Shown piece by piece: positions 5,607 through 14,579 of a stretch of DNA of 38,934 nt. How positions within the stretch are numbered: position 1 is the stretch's first letter; each line of letters starts with the position of its first letter. Below the pieces are notes generated by a model. It was not told the origin of the DNA, made no database searches, and worked only from the letters and a program-made list of their open reading frames with translations. The stretch is from Anaerostipes sp. GTDB taxonomy: Bacteria > Bacillota > Clostridia > Lachnospirales > Lachnospiraceae. The stretch lies in contig JAQVEG010000025.1 of NCBI GenBank assembly GCA_028697725.1, forward strand, positions 1-38,934, in the 5' to 3' direction. Made by a program: the position numbers and the translations under genes.

Positions 5607-6902
5607 ATGGATGCATTTACTTTTCTAAAAAATATTGCTTACTGGCTTCAATTATATACTATCGAAATAATGAAACTATATTTAATGACACGATTTATCT
5701 TTGGTGCAAAACCCCGTTCTGAACCCCAAAGTAAATATATTGACTTTTTACAAATTATACCCATCATCTTTATTATATTAAATAGCTTTTTTAATCAACC
5801 TGTTAAAAATAGTCAACCTTTATATATTTTCATGATTCTCTTTGTTGCAATAAAGTTTAAGAATGTCATTCTAACTTTATTCTCTCATTTTCTGATTACA
5901 TTTATTGATTATATTATTGGGATAATCTTGATTTGGATGTTTGAACTAAATTACAACATAGCATACAAAAGCACTATCTTCTCAGCAATTGTTGGTTTTA
6001 TCAGTTTTGTTATTTTAATCTTGTGTTCCATTTTAATAAGCAATAAGAGGATTCAAATAAACCAAAACGATGAATATCTTATTGGAAATATTTTTTGTTT
6101 CGGTTTGATTACATGTATTCTTCCTATTGTAAGAACCGTTTTTGAATCTACAAAACTTCACTATCGGGGACAAGCCATAGTTGGAATTGTTCTAGTTCTT
6201 ATCATGTGCTGGATCTTATATCGAAGATACTTAAATATGAAACGTGAGAAAATCAAATATCAAAATGATATATTGATACAAGAACAATTTCTAAAAGAAC
6301 AAGAAAACTATTATGAATTATTGTTGGAAAAAGAAACTGAAACCAGAAAGTTTCGCCATGATATTAAGCAGCAGCTACGATGTATCCATGAATATGAATG
6401 CCAAGGTGAATATGATAAATCAAAGGCCTACATTGAAGAATTATTGAATCAAACTGAGAATTTTAAAAAAACAATTTCTACTGGAAATAAAACCATTGAT
6501 ATTGTTGTCTCTGACATTCTCCACACATCTAATGCCGCCATTCACTGGAATGGTGTAATGTCATCTCCATTAAAAATGAAGGATGTAGAGATTTGTACTT
6601 TGTTTGCAAATTTGATTAAAAATGCAGTAGAAGCTGTAGAACAATTAGAAGAAAAAGACATTTGGGTTGCCACAAAATACTTTGAAGAGCATCTTGTAAT
6701 TTCTGTAAAAAATCCAGTGAAACAAAAAATTGAAATTAAAAATAACAAGATTTCCACTTCAAAATCTAACATTTACAACCATGGTTATGGACTTTCCAAT
6801 GTACAGGATATTGTATCAAAATACAACGGAACCCTGAAATTAGACTGTGATGAATCATACTTTAATATCACTGTTATGTTACAAGATGTAATTGAAAATT
6901 AA
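5607..6902 (+). CDS. AgrC-like GHKL sensor histidine kinase
   Basis: 431 residues. About six hydrophobic segments fill residues 10-205, followed by a coiled linker, the phosphoacceptor His in FRHDIKQQL near residue 250, the N-box LIKNAVEAV near 335 and the G-box GYGLSNVQDIV near 397. The polytopic sensor with HDxKxxL and GHKL ATPase is the layout of AgrC/ComD-type peptide receptors. GGAGG at 5593-5597 and a 6-base gap from the response regulator show co-translation. The ligand is not shown by sequence. No AgrB-type processing protease or Cys-containing AgrD peptide is nearby, so a different kind of signal is implied. Confidence 0.88.
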   Translation: MDAFTFLKNIAYWLQLYTIEIMKLYLMTRFIFGAKPRSEPQSKYIDFLQIIPIIFIILNSFFNQPVKNSQPLYIFMILFVAIKFKNVILTLFSHFLITFIDYIIGIILIWMFELNYNIAYKSTIFSAIVGFISFVILILCSILISNKRIQINQNDEYLIGNIFCFGLITCILPIVRTVFESTKLHYRGQAIVGIVLVLIMCWILYRRYLNMKREKIKYQNDILIQEQFLKEQENYYELLLEKETETRKFRHDIKQQLRCIHEYECQGEYDKSKAYIEELLNQTENFKKTISTGNKTIDIVVSDILHTSNAAIHWNGVMSSPLKMKDVEICTLFANLIKNAVEAVEQLEEKDIWVATKYFEEHLVISVKNPVKQKIEIKNNKISTSKSNIYNHGYGLSNVQDIVSKYNGTLKLDCDESYFNITVMLQDVIEN

Positions 6903-6942
6903 AACTGCCTCTTAATCCACAAGAAGCAGTTTTTCTTTTTTT
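6901..6942 (+). terminator. Terminator of the two-component operon
   Basis: Stem 6902-6913 with 6921-6932 (one mismatch) followed by a T-rich tract. It starts at the kinase stop codon and overlaps the 3' end of the convergent GIY-YIG gene. Confidence 0.7.
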
Positions 6943-7151
6943 GATAGTTTTTTTATAGCAGCTTCTCGCCTCATTGCCTCCTCTTTTGTATCAAAAACCT
7001 CAAGATGAACTAAGGTAACTGGTCCACGACCTCTTGTATATTTCGCTCCCGTTCCATCATTGTGTGCTTTCATTCGTTTTTCAATATTATTGGTCCAACC
7101 AGTATAAAGACTGTCATCTTTGCATTTAATAATATATGTATAACATTTCAT
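6912..7151 (-). CDS. GIY-YIG domain protein (UPF0213/YhbQ-like)
   Basis: 79 residues. The start is the ATG at 7151, with GGAAGGGG 8 bases upstream. It contains the GIY-YIG core in CYTYIIKCKDDSLYTGWTNN, the following Arg in KRMKAHN and the family string GTGAKYTRGRGPV. The length is typical of the stand-alone UPF0213 family. YhbQ has been linked to DNA-damage processing, but most members are uncharacterised. It is a single gene convergent with the kinase operon. Confidence 0.9.
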   Translation of the reverse strand: MKCYTYIIKCKDDSLYTGWTNNIEKRMKAHNDGTGAKYTRGRGPVTLVHLEVFDTKEEAMRREAAIKKLSKKEKLLLVD

Positions 7152-7255
7152 GAAATAAACCCCTTCCAAATCATATTATCTCTATTATACATCATTTTGC
7201 CTTTAAATCAGTAAATAGAATTTTCTTAAGTTTTCATAAACTTTATTTTTTTCTA

Positions 7256-7317
7256 TTGCATTTCCTCTGACCGCGTAGTAGTATATAACTAAATCAGATG
7301 TAGTTATCAATACTACG
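7256..7317 (+). promoter_or_regulatory. Promoter and dyad operator of the hemolysin-III gene
   Basis: TTGCAT (7256-7261) and TAGTAT (7279-7284) are 17 bases apart. The -10 lies inside a large inverted repeat: CGTAGTA (7274-7280) pairs with TACTACG (7311-7317), and TAACTA pairs with TAGTTA in between. A dyad over the -10 and start region suggests a repressor site; a hairpin in the 5' leader is the other reading. Confidence 0.5.
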
Positions 7318-7356
7318 TCGAGAATTATTTTAAACGATTTGCTTTGGAGGTTGTAC

Positions 7357-8001
7357 ATGATGAAACGATTAAAAGAACCTGGAAGTGCGATTACCCACTT
7401 CATTGGAATGATTTTAGCAGTAATTGTTGCCATTCCACTTATACTTGTTAATATTAAAACTGGAGATTATGTCCGAATTATATCTCTGACGATTTTCATA
7501 TTAAGCATGATTGGACTGTATGGTGCAAGCACAGCTTATCATTCATTTTATATTTCGGAACGAGTTTCAAATGTATTAAAAAAACTAGATCATTCTATGA
7601 TTTTTGTATTGATTGCTGGTTCTTACACCCCAATTTGTACTCTTGCTCTTGGTGGAAGACTTGGATATAGCCTTCTTGCTGTTGTTTGGGCTGTTGCTAT
7701 CTTAGGAATTGTATTTAAGATGTTTTGGGTTACATGTCCAAAGTGGATTTCGTCTGTGATGTACATTGCCATGGGATGGCTTTGTATTGTTGCAATTGCA
7801 CCAATTATTCACAGCTTATCTCGCAGTAGTTTTTTATGGTTATTAGTGGGTGGAATTATCTATACCGTTGGCGGAATTATTTACGCACTTAAGATTCCAT
7901 GGTTTGAGCATCATTGGAAGGATTTTGGACTACACGAAATTTTCCATTTGTTCGTATTAGGTGGAAGTATGTGTCATGTAGTATTGATGTTTCAACTATA
8001 A
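7357..8001 (+). CDS. Hemolysin III / PAQR family membrane protein
   Basis: 214 residues with seven hydrophobic segments. Conserved PAQR motifs are present: SAITHFIG at the N-terminus, STAYHSF, LDHSMIFVLIAGSYTP and HEIFHLFVLGGSMCHV, which together carry the Ser, Asp and three His of the metal-dependent amide-hydrolase-like site. The first of two adjacent ATG codons (7357) is 6 bases from GGAGG. Bacterial members were named for haemolysis in Bacillus cereus, but their physiological role (lipid or stress related) is unclear. It is monocistronic, with a dyad over its promoter. Confidence 0.9.
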   Translation: MMKRLKEPGSAITHFIGMILAVIVAIPLILVNIKTGDYVRIISLTIFILSMIGLYGASTAYHSFYISERVSNVLKKLDHSMIFVLIAGSYTPICTLALGGRLGYSLLAVVWAVAILGIVFKMFWVTCPKWISSVMYIAMGWLCIVAIAPIIHSLSRSSFLWLLVGGIIYTVGGIIYALKIPWFEHHWKDFGLHEIFHLFVLGGSMCHVVLMFQL

Positions 8002-8020
8002 TTTATTTTTCCAAAAAAAT

Positions 8021-8058
8021 GGAGCTGATACACGAATTAATTTTTGTGTACCGGCTCC
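8021..8058. terminator. Bidirectional terminator between convergent genes
   Basis: A long stem (8021-8036 with 8043-8058, a few mismatches or wobble pairs) flanked by A-runs on the left and T-runs on the right. It serves both the hemolysin-III gene and spoIIQ. Confidence 0.7.
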
Positions 8059-8063
8059 TTTTC

Positions 8064-8756
8064 TCATTCTTTTAAATAGGAAATTGGATTCATTGTTTTT
8101 TTACTTTTTTCCAATTGTAGATACAGGTTCGCACCTTCTAATGTATAGTAATCTGTCGGTTTTGCTACCTGACCAATCACCTGCCCTTTACTGACAAAAT
8201 CTCCTTCTTTCACTGTTAGATTCTTCATTTGACCATAAAGAGCTGTATATTCATTTCCCAAGTTTAACACAACCATTTGTCCAAACTCTGCATTTTTACG
8301 AATCTCTTCAACTCTTGCATTTTTTAGTGCTTTTACATCTGTTCCTGCCTTTGCTTCGATTAAAATCCCTTTATTGACACGATATTGATCTAAAGACTCA
8401 AAATATACAGTTGTGTCAACACTGTAAGGCAAAATTACATTTCCAACTACTGGCCATGTCATTTTTGTCTTTCCATTATAAGTTACTGTTTGATTCATGG
8501 TCTGCTTGCTCTCTGCTTTTTCTTTCTCTTGTGTAGTTTCTTCTGTCGTCTCTGTGGTCTTATTGGTGGCTTTTCCCTCCACATCAACTGATTTTTCATT
8601 TAGATTAATTTCTTGTTTTGCCTGCTGCCGTTTTGCTTGAAACTGCATGCTGTAGTATGTCATTATTCCAAGGAAAAGGACAAACCCGGCAATCATGACT
8701 CCATAGTATTTTTTCTTTAGAGACATGGGATTTTCATCTTTTCGCTTCATTTTCAT
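8064..8756 (-). CDS. spoIIQ: SpoIIQ-like stage II sporulation protein with degenerate M23 domain
   Basis: 230 residues: a short cytoplasmic tail, one membrane segment (about 20-38), a Thr/Glu/Lys-rich linker and a LytM/M23 domain from about residue 105. The domain keeps the fold signature (GILIEAKAGTDVKAL, GQMVVLNLGN, EGDFVSKGQVIGQV) but has no His at all. The HxxxD and HxH zinc ligands are missing, so it cannot be a peptidase. B. subtilis SpoIIQ is also inactive and works as a scaffold that binds SpoIIIAH across the forespore septum; a similar structural role is likely. It follows spoIID by 42 bases, an arrangement seen in Clostridia. GAGGTG lies 8 bases before the ATG. Confidence 0.82.
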   Translation of the reverse strand: MKMKRKDENPMSLKKKYYGVMIAGFVLFLGIMTYYSMQFQAKRQQAKQEINLNEKSVDVEGKATNKTTETTEETTQEKEKAESKQTMNQTVTYNGKTKMTWPVVGNVILPYSVDTTVYFESLDQYRVNKGILIEAKAGTDVKALKNARVEEIRKNAEFGQMVVLNLGNEYTALYGQMKNLTVKEGDFVSKGQVIGQVAKPTDYYTLEGANLYLQLEKSKKTMNPISYLKE

Positions 8757-8798
8757 CTTTTCATCACCTCAGTGATAGTTTTGCCCAAATCATATTCT

Positions 8799-9734
8799 TT
8801 ATTCACTGAAAGCTTTTATTTTTGTTTTTGGAAAAAAATACTTTAAAATCTGCTCATATGTCTTTTCTTTTTCTGCCATTTCATTGGCTGTATTTTGACT
8901 CATACCAAGTCCACTTCCTTTTCCAAGGGTTAGAATCCGAAACTTTCCATCATAGTGTTCAAAATAAAAATTTGCTGAAGGAAGATTAAAACAATTTGCA
9001 AATCTTGTCCCAGAAATTTTAGATGTCCCTGCCTGTATCTTCCGTACATATCCATTTTTCGTGGCATCTATTATTGTGAGAGATTTTTCGGCTGTGTCTG
9101 TAGTAATTTTTATTTTCAGTTTATTTTCCAGTATTTCTACTACTTTTCCGTAAGTATATTCTCTTGTATCCACATAGTCATCTGATTCTGTATCATTAAA
9201 TGCAGATTTTTCTTTTAAATATGGAATCTCCTTTTGAAACCATTCCTGCCCATCTAAGGTAGTTCCAACACTAAGTTCATGATAGTAGGCATCAATTAAA
9301 ACATCATTATATACAAGACATTTTCCTAAAGTATCAATCACAGCACGCTCTCTTTTTTTATTTTTGGCAACAAAGTTTTCTGCACCAATTTTCTTCTTTA
9401 ACACATTGTCATCTTCATATTGATAGGGAAGTTCTTTTGCCAAAATTGTTTTATTGTCCCCCATTTTCTTTCGGATTTGAGTTCTTAAGATAACTGCCTG
9501 TGCCTTTAGGACTTCTTCCTTTTTTTCCAACGAGATTGTGGTTGGCAAAATCCCTGCAATAAACTGTTCCATATCCACATTTTTCTCTGAAATTTTGACT
9601 GTATATCCACTGTGGTATGTATTTAAATCCACCATATGTTTCTCCTGTAGTTTAGAAATACTCACAGTTAGCATATATGGAATCATAAAAAATAATGATA
9701 ATAAAAATAATATAAAAAACAATAACCGTTTCAT
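8799..9734 (-). CDS. spoIID: Stage II sporulation protein D (lytic transglycosylase)
   Basis: 311 residues from the ATG at 9734, which follows GGGAGG. An N-terminal membrane anchor (about 4-24) is followed by the SpoIID/LytB domain with the hallmark EEVLKAQAVILRTQ; the C-terminal end has GKGSGLGMSQNTANEMAEKEKTYEQIL in pieces typical of the family. SpoIID is a membrane-anchored glycan-cleaving enzyme of the DMP engulfment complex and is normally under mother-cell control. Together with spoIIQ it shows that the host lineage forms spores. I see no convincing sigma-E promoter. Confidence 0.88.
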   Translation of the reverse strand: MKRLLFFILFLLSLFFMIPYMLTVSISKLQEKHMVDLNTYHSGYTVKISEKNVDMEQFIAGILPTTISLEKKEEVLKAQAVILRTQIRKKMGDNKTILAKELPYQYEDDNVLKKKIGAENFVAKNKKRERAVIDTLGKCLVYNDVLIDAYYHELSVGTTLDGQEWFQKEIPYLKEKSAFNDTESDDYVDTREYTYGKVVEILENKLKIKITTDTAEKSLTIIDATKNGYVRKIQAGTSKISGTRFANCFNLPSANFYFEHYDGKFRILTLGKGSGLGMSQNTANEMAEKEKTYEQILKYFFPKTKIKAFSE

Positions 9735-9757
9735 AACATCCTCCCATTGATAAAACA

Positions 9758-9790
9758 AATCCTAGAAAGAGACAAGCCCCTTCTAGGATT
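9758..9790 (-). terminator. Terminator of the malic enzyme gene
   Basis: Perfect 10-bp stem AATCCTAGAA (9758-9767) with TTCTAGGATT (9781-9790), followed on the minus strand by TGTTTT. Confidence 0.75.
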
Positions 9791-9827
9791 ATATGAGTTG
9801 TTTTGAAATTGTATACCGAAAGTTCTT

Positions 9828-10979
9828 TTATTTGCTCTCATCTGCCACTGCTTTTGCAACAACCTGACAAACTCTCTCATCAAATGCACCTGGAATAATA
9901 TAGTCTGCATTCAATTCGTCTTCTTCTATGGTACTTGCAATGGCTCTTGCTGCAGCAAGCTTCATCTCTTCTGTAATCTGTGATGCCCGTGCATCTAAAG
10001 CACCTCGGAAGATACCTGGAAATACCAATACATTGTTAATTTGGTTTGGATAGTCTGACCGTCCTGTTGCAACTACAGCTGCTCCACCTTTTTTCGCTTC
10101 TTCTGGCATGATTTCTGGTGTAGGATTTGCCATAGCAAATACAATGGCATCCTGTGCCATAGTTGAAACCATCTCACTTGTCACAATATTTGGTGCAGAC
10201 ACTCCAACAAATACATCCTTCTCTTTTATGATTTCGGATAAAGAGCCTCTTTGCTTCTCTTTGTTTGTCTTTTCTGCCATATCTTTTTGTGCATCATTCA
10301 TCCAATCCTCTCCTGGACAAAGGGCGCCCTTTTGATCGACTAAAATAACATCTCCAACGCCAAATTGAAGCATTAATCTACAAATGGAAATTCCAGCAGA
10401 ACCAGCTCCATTAATAACCACTTTGACATCTTCTATATTCTTTCCAACAAACTTAAGTGCATTTAAAAGGCCTGCACACACAACAATGGCTGTTCCATGC
10501 TGGTCGTCGTGAAACACTGGAATATCTAATTCTTCTTTTAAACGGCGCTCAATCTCAAAACATCTTGGTGCCGAAATATCCTCTAAATTAATTCCTCCAA
10601 AGGTTGGGGCTAGATACTTTACTGTCTGAATAATCTCCTCTGTATCTTTGGTATCAAGACAAATAGGGAATGCATCAATGTCTGCAAATTCCTTAAATAA
10701 AATAGCCTTTCCTTCCATAACTGGCATGGCCGCTTCTGGACCAATATCTCCAAGTCCTAGGACTGCCGTTCCATCAGATACTACAGCAACAAGATTTCCC
10801 TTTGCTGTGTAACGATATACATCATCTTTGTTATCTCGAATCTTACGACATGGTTCTGCCACCCCTGGAGTATATGCCGTACTTAAGTCATCTCTTGTCT
10901 TTACTGTCACTTTAGAGCGAAGGGCAATCTTGCCTTTATTCTTCTCGTGCATCTCTAACGCCATTTGATTGTAATCCAT
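9828..10979 (-). CDS. NAD(P)-dependent malic enzyme (oxaloacetate-decarboxylating)
   Basis: 383 residues, the short bacterial form. The N-terminal malic domain has [15 protein letters not shown] and [18 protein letters not shown]; the metal/substrate region has [10 protein letters not shown] and [13 protein letters not shown]; the NAD domain has [15 protein letters not shown]. It turns malate into pyruvate, CO2 and NAD(P)H in the cytosol. AAGGAGAC lies before the ATG at 10979. TATGCTA/TAGCATA (10993-10999 and 11014-11020) forms an inverted repeat in the leader that could be a regulator site. Single gene, divergent from a HAD phosphatase. Confidence 0.93.
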   Translation of the reverse strand: MDYNQMALEMHEKNKGKIALRSKVTVKTRDDLSTAYTPGVAEPCRKIRDNKDDVYRYTAKGNLVAVVSDGTAVLGLGDIGPEAAMPVMEGKAILFKEFADIDAFPICLDTKDTEEIIQTVKYLAPTFGGINLEDISAPRCFEIERRLKEELDIPVFHDDQHGTAIVVCAGLLNALKFVGKNIEDVKVVINGAGSAGISICRLMLQFGVGDVILVDQKGALCPGEDWMNDAQKDMAEKTNKEKQRGSLSEIIKEKDVFVGVSAPNIVTSEMVSTMAQDAIVFAMANPTPEIMPEEAKKGGAAVVATGRSDYPNQINNVLVFPGIFRGALDARASQITEEMKLAAARAIASTIEEDELNADYIIPGAFDERVCQVVAKAVADESK

Positions 10980-11028
10980 ATTCTTGTCTCCTTATGCTAT
11001 TTTTTCTTAAATTTAGCATAGCATATCA

Positions 11029-11057
11029 TTGACAAAAAGTCATAAAAAGTTTTAAAT
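11029..11057 (+). promoter_or_regulatory. Sigma-A promoter of the HAD phosphatase gene
   Basis: TTGACA (11029-11034), 17-base spacer, TTAAAT (11052-11057), about 40 bases before the ATG at 11099. Confidence 0.6.
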
Positions 11058-11098
11058 TAGGATATGTAATAATGCATACAAATACCATGGAGGATATT

Positions 11099-11923
11099 AT
11101 GAAACAAGATATTAAACTCATTGCTATTGACTTAGATGGAACCTTGATTAATAACGACAAGATTTTGACAGATTATACAAGAGAGACTCTCCTAACTGCT
11201 ATTGACTCTGGTGTAAAAGTTGTTCCTGCCACAGGACGTGCAATTTCAGGAATTCCAGATTATTTAAATGATATTCCTATAGAGTATGGAATTTTCTGCA
11301 ATGGAGCTTCTGTATACAATATAAAGGAAATGGAAGAATTATATAGTGACCGTTTTACTAGAGAAGAAGCTTTGACTCTTCTTTCCCAGTGTGAAAAACT
11401 TGAAACTATTATCAGCCATGCAGCCAATGGGTCTATGTATTCTTTAGAAGAAGATAAGCCACGTCTGGCTCACTATAATCTTCATCCAAGAACTCAGGAC
11501 GTTGTCCTAAGCACTCGTACCTTTGTAGACGATCTTGGAGAAGTGATCCAACAGGCAACAAAGGGTGTGGACAAGTTTGTTTTATTCTTTAACAGTCAGG
11601 AAAAGAAAGCTGCCGCTCGTGAGTATTTTGAAAATATGGGCATTTATCATGTAGTATCCTCTCTCTATGAAAATCTGGAAATCGGAAAGAAGTCTTGTAA
11701 CAAGGGACATGCACTTAAGTTTTTAACCAGTCATCTGGATTTAATGCCAGAACAAGTTATGTCATTTGGGGATGCCAGCAATGATTATGAGATGATTGAC
11801 TTTGCTGGAACTGGTGTGGCAATGAAGAATGGAGAAGACCACGTCAAAGAAATTGCAAATTACATAACTTTATCTAATGACGAAGATGGTGTAGCCAATG
11901 CAATTCGTAAGTTTGTCTTATAA
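11099..11923 (+). CDS. Cof-type HAD sugar-phosphatase
   Basis: 274 residues starting at the ATG at 11099 (GGAGG 5 bases upstream; the longer frame lacks a ribosome site). Motif I is DLDGTLI, motif II PATGR, motif III the Lys of GKKSCNKG and motif IV GDASNDYEM. The large C2 cap between residues ~80 and 200 places it in the Cof/YidA group, which dephosphorylates sugar phosphates and similar metabolites; the substrate cannot be told from sequence. Confidence 0.9.
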   Translation: MKQDIKLIAIDLDGTLINNDKILTDYTRETLLTAIDSGVKVVPATGRAISGIPDYLNDIPIEYGIFCNGASVYNIKEMEELYSDRFTREEALTLLSQCEKLETIISHAANGSMYSLEEDKPRLAHYNLHPRTQDVVLSTRTFVDDLGEVIQQATKGVDKFVLFFNSQEKKAAAREYFENMGIYHVVSSLYENLEIGKKSCNKGHALKFLTSHLDLMPEQVMSFGDASNDYEMIDFAGTGVAMKNGEDHVKEIANYITLSNDEDGVANAIRKFVL

Positions 11924-11990
11924 TTATTTATCTCGTGCCATTTTTATGTTATATTTAAATTAGTATTTTAACAAAGAAAGGAATTTTATT

Positions 11991-12476
11991 ATGGATAATC
12001 CAAAAATTACAATTACAATGGAGAATGGAGATGTAATGAAAGGTGAGTTATACCCTGACATTGCTCCTATTACAGTGGAAAACTTCGTGAAATTAATCAA
12101 GGAAGGTTTCTATGATGGACTTACCTTCCACCGTATTATTCCAGGATTCATGATTCAAGGTGGATGCCCACAGGGAACTGGAACTGGTGGACCTGGATAC
12201 TCTATCAAAGGAGAATTCAGTGGAAACGGCGTTACAAACAATCTAAAACATACAAAGGGTATTCTTTCTATGGCTCGTTCTATGATGCCAGATTCTGCAG
12301 GATCTCAGTTCTTTATTATGCACGAGACCTCTCCCCACTTAGATGGACAATATGCGGCATTTGGAAAAATTACAGAAGGATTAGATATTGTAGATAAGAT
12401 TGCAAATGTTGAAACTGATTATTCTGATGCTCCAATGGAAAAACAGGTCATGAAGTCAATTACTGTAGAAGAATAA
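11991..12476 (+). CDS. Cytoplasmic cyclophilin-type peptidyl-prolyl isomerase
   Basis: 161 residues with no signal peptide. Active-site strings of the cyclophilin fold are clear: FHRIIPGFMIQGG (catalytic Arg), GSQFFIMH and LDGQYAAFGKI. It catalyses cis-trans isomerisation of Xaa-Pro bonds in folding. AAAGGAA precedes the ATG. Confidence 0.94.
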   Translation: MDNPKITITMENGDVMKGELYPDIAPITVENFVKLIKEGFYDGLTFHRIIPGFMIQGGCPQGTGTGGPGYSIKGEFSGNGVTNNLKHTKGILSMARSMMPDSAGSQFFIMHETSPHLDGQYAAFGKITEGLDIVDKIANVETDYSDAPMEKQVMKSITVEE

Positions 12477-12480
12477 AAGT

Positions 12481-12514
12481 AAAGAGGAATCTTTTTTTGG
12501 TTCCTCTTTTTTTG
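12481..12514 (+). terminator. Terminator of the cyclophilin gene
   Basis: 9-bp stem AAAGAGGAA (12481-12489) with TTCCTCTTT (12501-12509) followed by TTTTT. It lies just before the ribosome site of the next gene. Confidence 0.7.
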
Positions 12515-12525
12515 AGGAGAAGTAT

Positions 12526-13326
12526 ATGGGGAAATTATTATTTTTTGATGCAGATGAAACTGCCTTCAGCAACAAAACTAACTCTGTTCCAGAAAGTGCA
12601 AAAAAGGCCTTTCGCCTTGCCAAAGAAAATGGACATCAGATTTTTTTAAACACTGGACGCCCTTTAGGATATCGAGGCCATGAACTTGACAGCATTGATT
12701 TTGATGGATTTTTATGCAGCAACGGAAACTGTATTGTATATCACGATGATTTACTGTTTCATAACATGATTCCTTCCTCTATCTGTCAACAAATCATTCC
12801 TTTGATTCCCAAACATGATATTCGGGCTGTATTAGAGACAAAGGACTGTTCTTATCTTTTTGATCAAGATGATACGTTTCATCCATACTTAGGTAACGTA
12901 ATTCACGCATATCAAGAAGATGATACAATTCCAGCACAATATAGTTATGGTGGTTTATCCCAATTTGAGAAATTTATCTGTTTTTCAAGAAATCCCTGCC
13001 AGATGGATGCATTTCTTCGGGATCTAAAGGCACTGCCTTATTCATTTACCTATATAAAAAACAGCGATACCTTTTATGAAGTTATTCCTGCCGATTTTCA
13101 TAAGGTAACTGCCATAAAACACCTTGCCACTCACCTAAATCAGCCCCTAGATGACTGCTATGCATTTGGTGATTCTCCCAATGACGTTTCCATGTTTCAA
13201 ACTGCCGGACACAGCATTCTTATGGGAAATGGATACAAGGAACTAAAAAGCTTGGTAGAATATATTACAACAGATATTGACGAAGATGGAATCTACAACG
13301 CTATGAAACATTATCATTTCATTTAA
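12526..13326 (+). CDS. Cof-type HAD phosphatase with DxDET nucleophile motif
   Basis: 266 residues. Motif I reads FFDADETAFS instead of the usual DxDGT; the Asp nucleophile and second Asp are kept. Motif II is NTGRP, motif III the Lys of HKVTAIKHL and motif IV GDSPNDVSMF. It carries a C2-type cap and is probably a sugar or nucleotide phosphate hydrolase. The ribosome site GAGGAG directly follows the terminator stem, so the gene either has read-through expression or a promoter inside the cyclophilin gene. Confidence 0.88.
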   Translation: MGKLLFFDADETAFSNKTNSVPESAKKAFRLAKENGHQIFLNTGRPLGYRGHELDSIDFDGFLCSNGNCIVYHDDLLFHNMIPSSICQQIIPLIPKHDIRAVLETKDCSYLFDQDDTFHPYLGNVIHAYQEDDTIPAQYSYGGLSQFEKFICFSRNPCQMDAFLRDLKALPYSFTYIKNSDTFYEVIPADFHKVTAIKHLATHLNQPLDDCYAFGDSPNDVSMFQTAGHSILMGNGYKELKSLVEYITTDIDEDGIYNAMKHYHFI

Positions 13327-13363
13327 AAAAAGTGCCAGGAGCAATCTCTCCTGACACTTTTTT
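13327..13363. terminator. Bidirectional terminator
   Basis: Stem 13327-13341 with 13348-13363 (one mismatch), flanked by A and T runs. It is shared by the HAD gene and the convergent mtlD. Confidence 0.8.
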
Positions 13364-13374
13364 GTATCAAATAA

Positions 13375-14520
13375 TTATTTTTTTAACTTATTATAATTTT
13401 CTACGACTGTAGCTAAAATTGCTGCATCTTCAATTCCTGTTACATCTTTTAATGCTGCTTCTACACCTAAATCTGTAATTTTTTGTTGTAATTCAACACT
13501 TTGTGCATCTTCTTCATTCTTGTATAGAAGTGCTGCTGCGATTCCAACAAGAAGGTGATCTACTGGAAGTCCAAAACCTGCTGCTGTTGTTGTTGGATTT
13601 GTCAAACGGTCTGTTGGACTTAATTTACGAAGTGGCTCTCTACCAACACGAACTACATCATCTACTAAGTGTGGATTTCTAAAACGGCTGATAATTTTGT
13701 CAATATACTTCATATGTGCATCTTTATCTAAACCATGTTTCTTTACAAGTCCCATACCACTTTCTGTCATGGCTGCCTTTACAACTTCGTAGATTTCTTC
13801 GTCTGCAATGCTCTCATCAATAGTCTTATGTCCTTTTAAGTATCCAAGGTATGCTGTGATACAATGTCCTGTATTTAAAGTAAATAACTTTCTTTCAATG
13901 TATGCCATTAAGTTTCCAGCTAAATTCATTCCGTTAATTTTTGGAACTTCACCCTTAAAAGATGCCTCTTCTACATTCCACTCAAAATAGCTTTCAACAA
14001 CTACATCAATGATATTTTCACATCGAACTGGTGGTACAATTCTGTCAACAGAACAATCTGGGAATCCAACATACTTGTCAGCATAAGCTTTTGCTTCGTC
14101 AGAAAGATTGTTGTAAACTGCCTCTTTTAATTGAGAACTTGCCTTAATTGCATTCTCACAAGCGATAATATTTAAATACTCTTCTGATCCTGCTTCCATT
14201 CTTGCCACAATTCCTTCTGCAATTGCTGGAGCGATTCTTGGTAAAATTACAAGTCCTACTGCTGTTGTGATAATTTCAGCTTCTTTGATTTCATCAATCA
14301 TAGCTGGTGTTGTTGAATTAACAGCACTAATATCTGTGATAACTTGCTCGCTGCTTTCTACATCCATAACATGAATTGTATAAGTTCCGTCTGCATTGAT
14401 TTTGTCATTAATTGTGTCATTTACATCTGCAAATACTACATGATATCCTGCATCATGAAGTAATGCTCCAATAAATCCACGACCAATATTTCCTGCACCA
14501 AATTGAATTGCCTTTTTCAT
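13375..14520 (-). CDS. mtlD: Mannitol-1-phosphate 5-dehydrogenase
   Basis: 381 residues. The NAD-binding GAGNIGRGFIG lies at residues 8-18; the polyol dehydrogenase C-terminal domain contains KLFTLNTGHCITAYLGYLKG with the catalytic Lys/His region. It oxidises mannitol-1-phosphate to fructose-6-phosphate in the cytosol. It is the last gene of mtlR-mtlA-mtlD, 59 bases after mtlA, with a ribosome site GGAAGG. Confidence 0.95.
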   Translation of the reverse strand: MKKAIQFGAGNIGRGFIGALLHDAGYHVVFADVNDTINDKINADGTYTIHVMDVESSEQVITDISAVNSTTPAMIDEIKEAEIITTAVGLVILPRIAPAIAEGIVARMEAGSEEYLNIIACENAIKASSQLKEAVYNNLSDEAKAYADKYVGFPDCSVDRIVPPVRCENIIDVVVESYFEWNVEEASFKGEVPKINGMNLAGNLMAYIERKLFTLNTGHCITAYLGYLKGHKTIDESIADEEIYEVVKAAMTESGMGLVKKHGLDKDAHMKYIDKIISRFRNPHLVDDVVRVGREPLRKLSPTDRLTNPTTTAAGFGLPVDHLLVGIAAALLYKNEEDAQSVELQQKITDLGVEAALKDVTGIEDAAILATVVENYNKLKK

Positions 14521-14554
14521 AATGAATACTTCCTTCCGATTGATAGATTCAAGG

Positions 14555-14571
14555 GGAGGGGAATCCCCTCC
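14555..14571 (-). other. GC-rich hairpin between mtlA and mtlD
   Basis: GGAGGGG (14555-14561) pairs perfectly with CCCCTCC (14565-14571), loop AAT. No T-run follows, so it is unlikely to be a terminator. In an AT-rich operon it may protect the mtlA mRNA 3' end or mark a processing point. Confidence 0.5.
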
Positions 14572-14579
14572 ACACTTGA

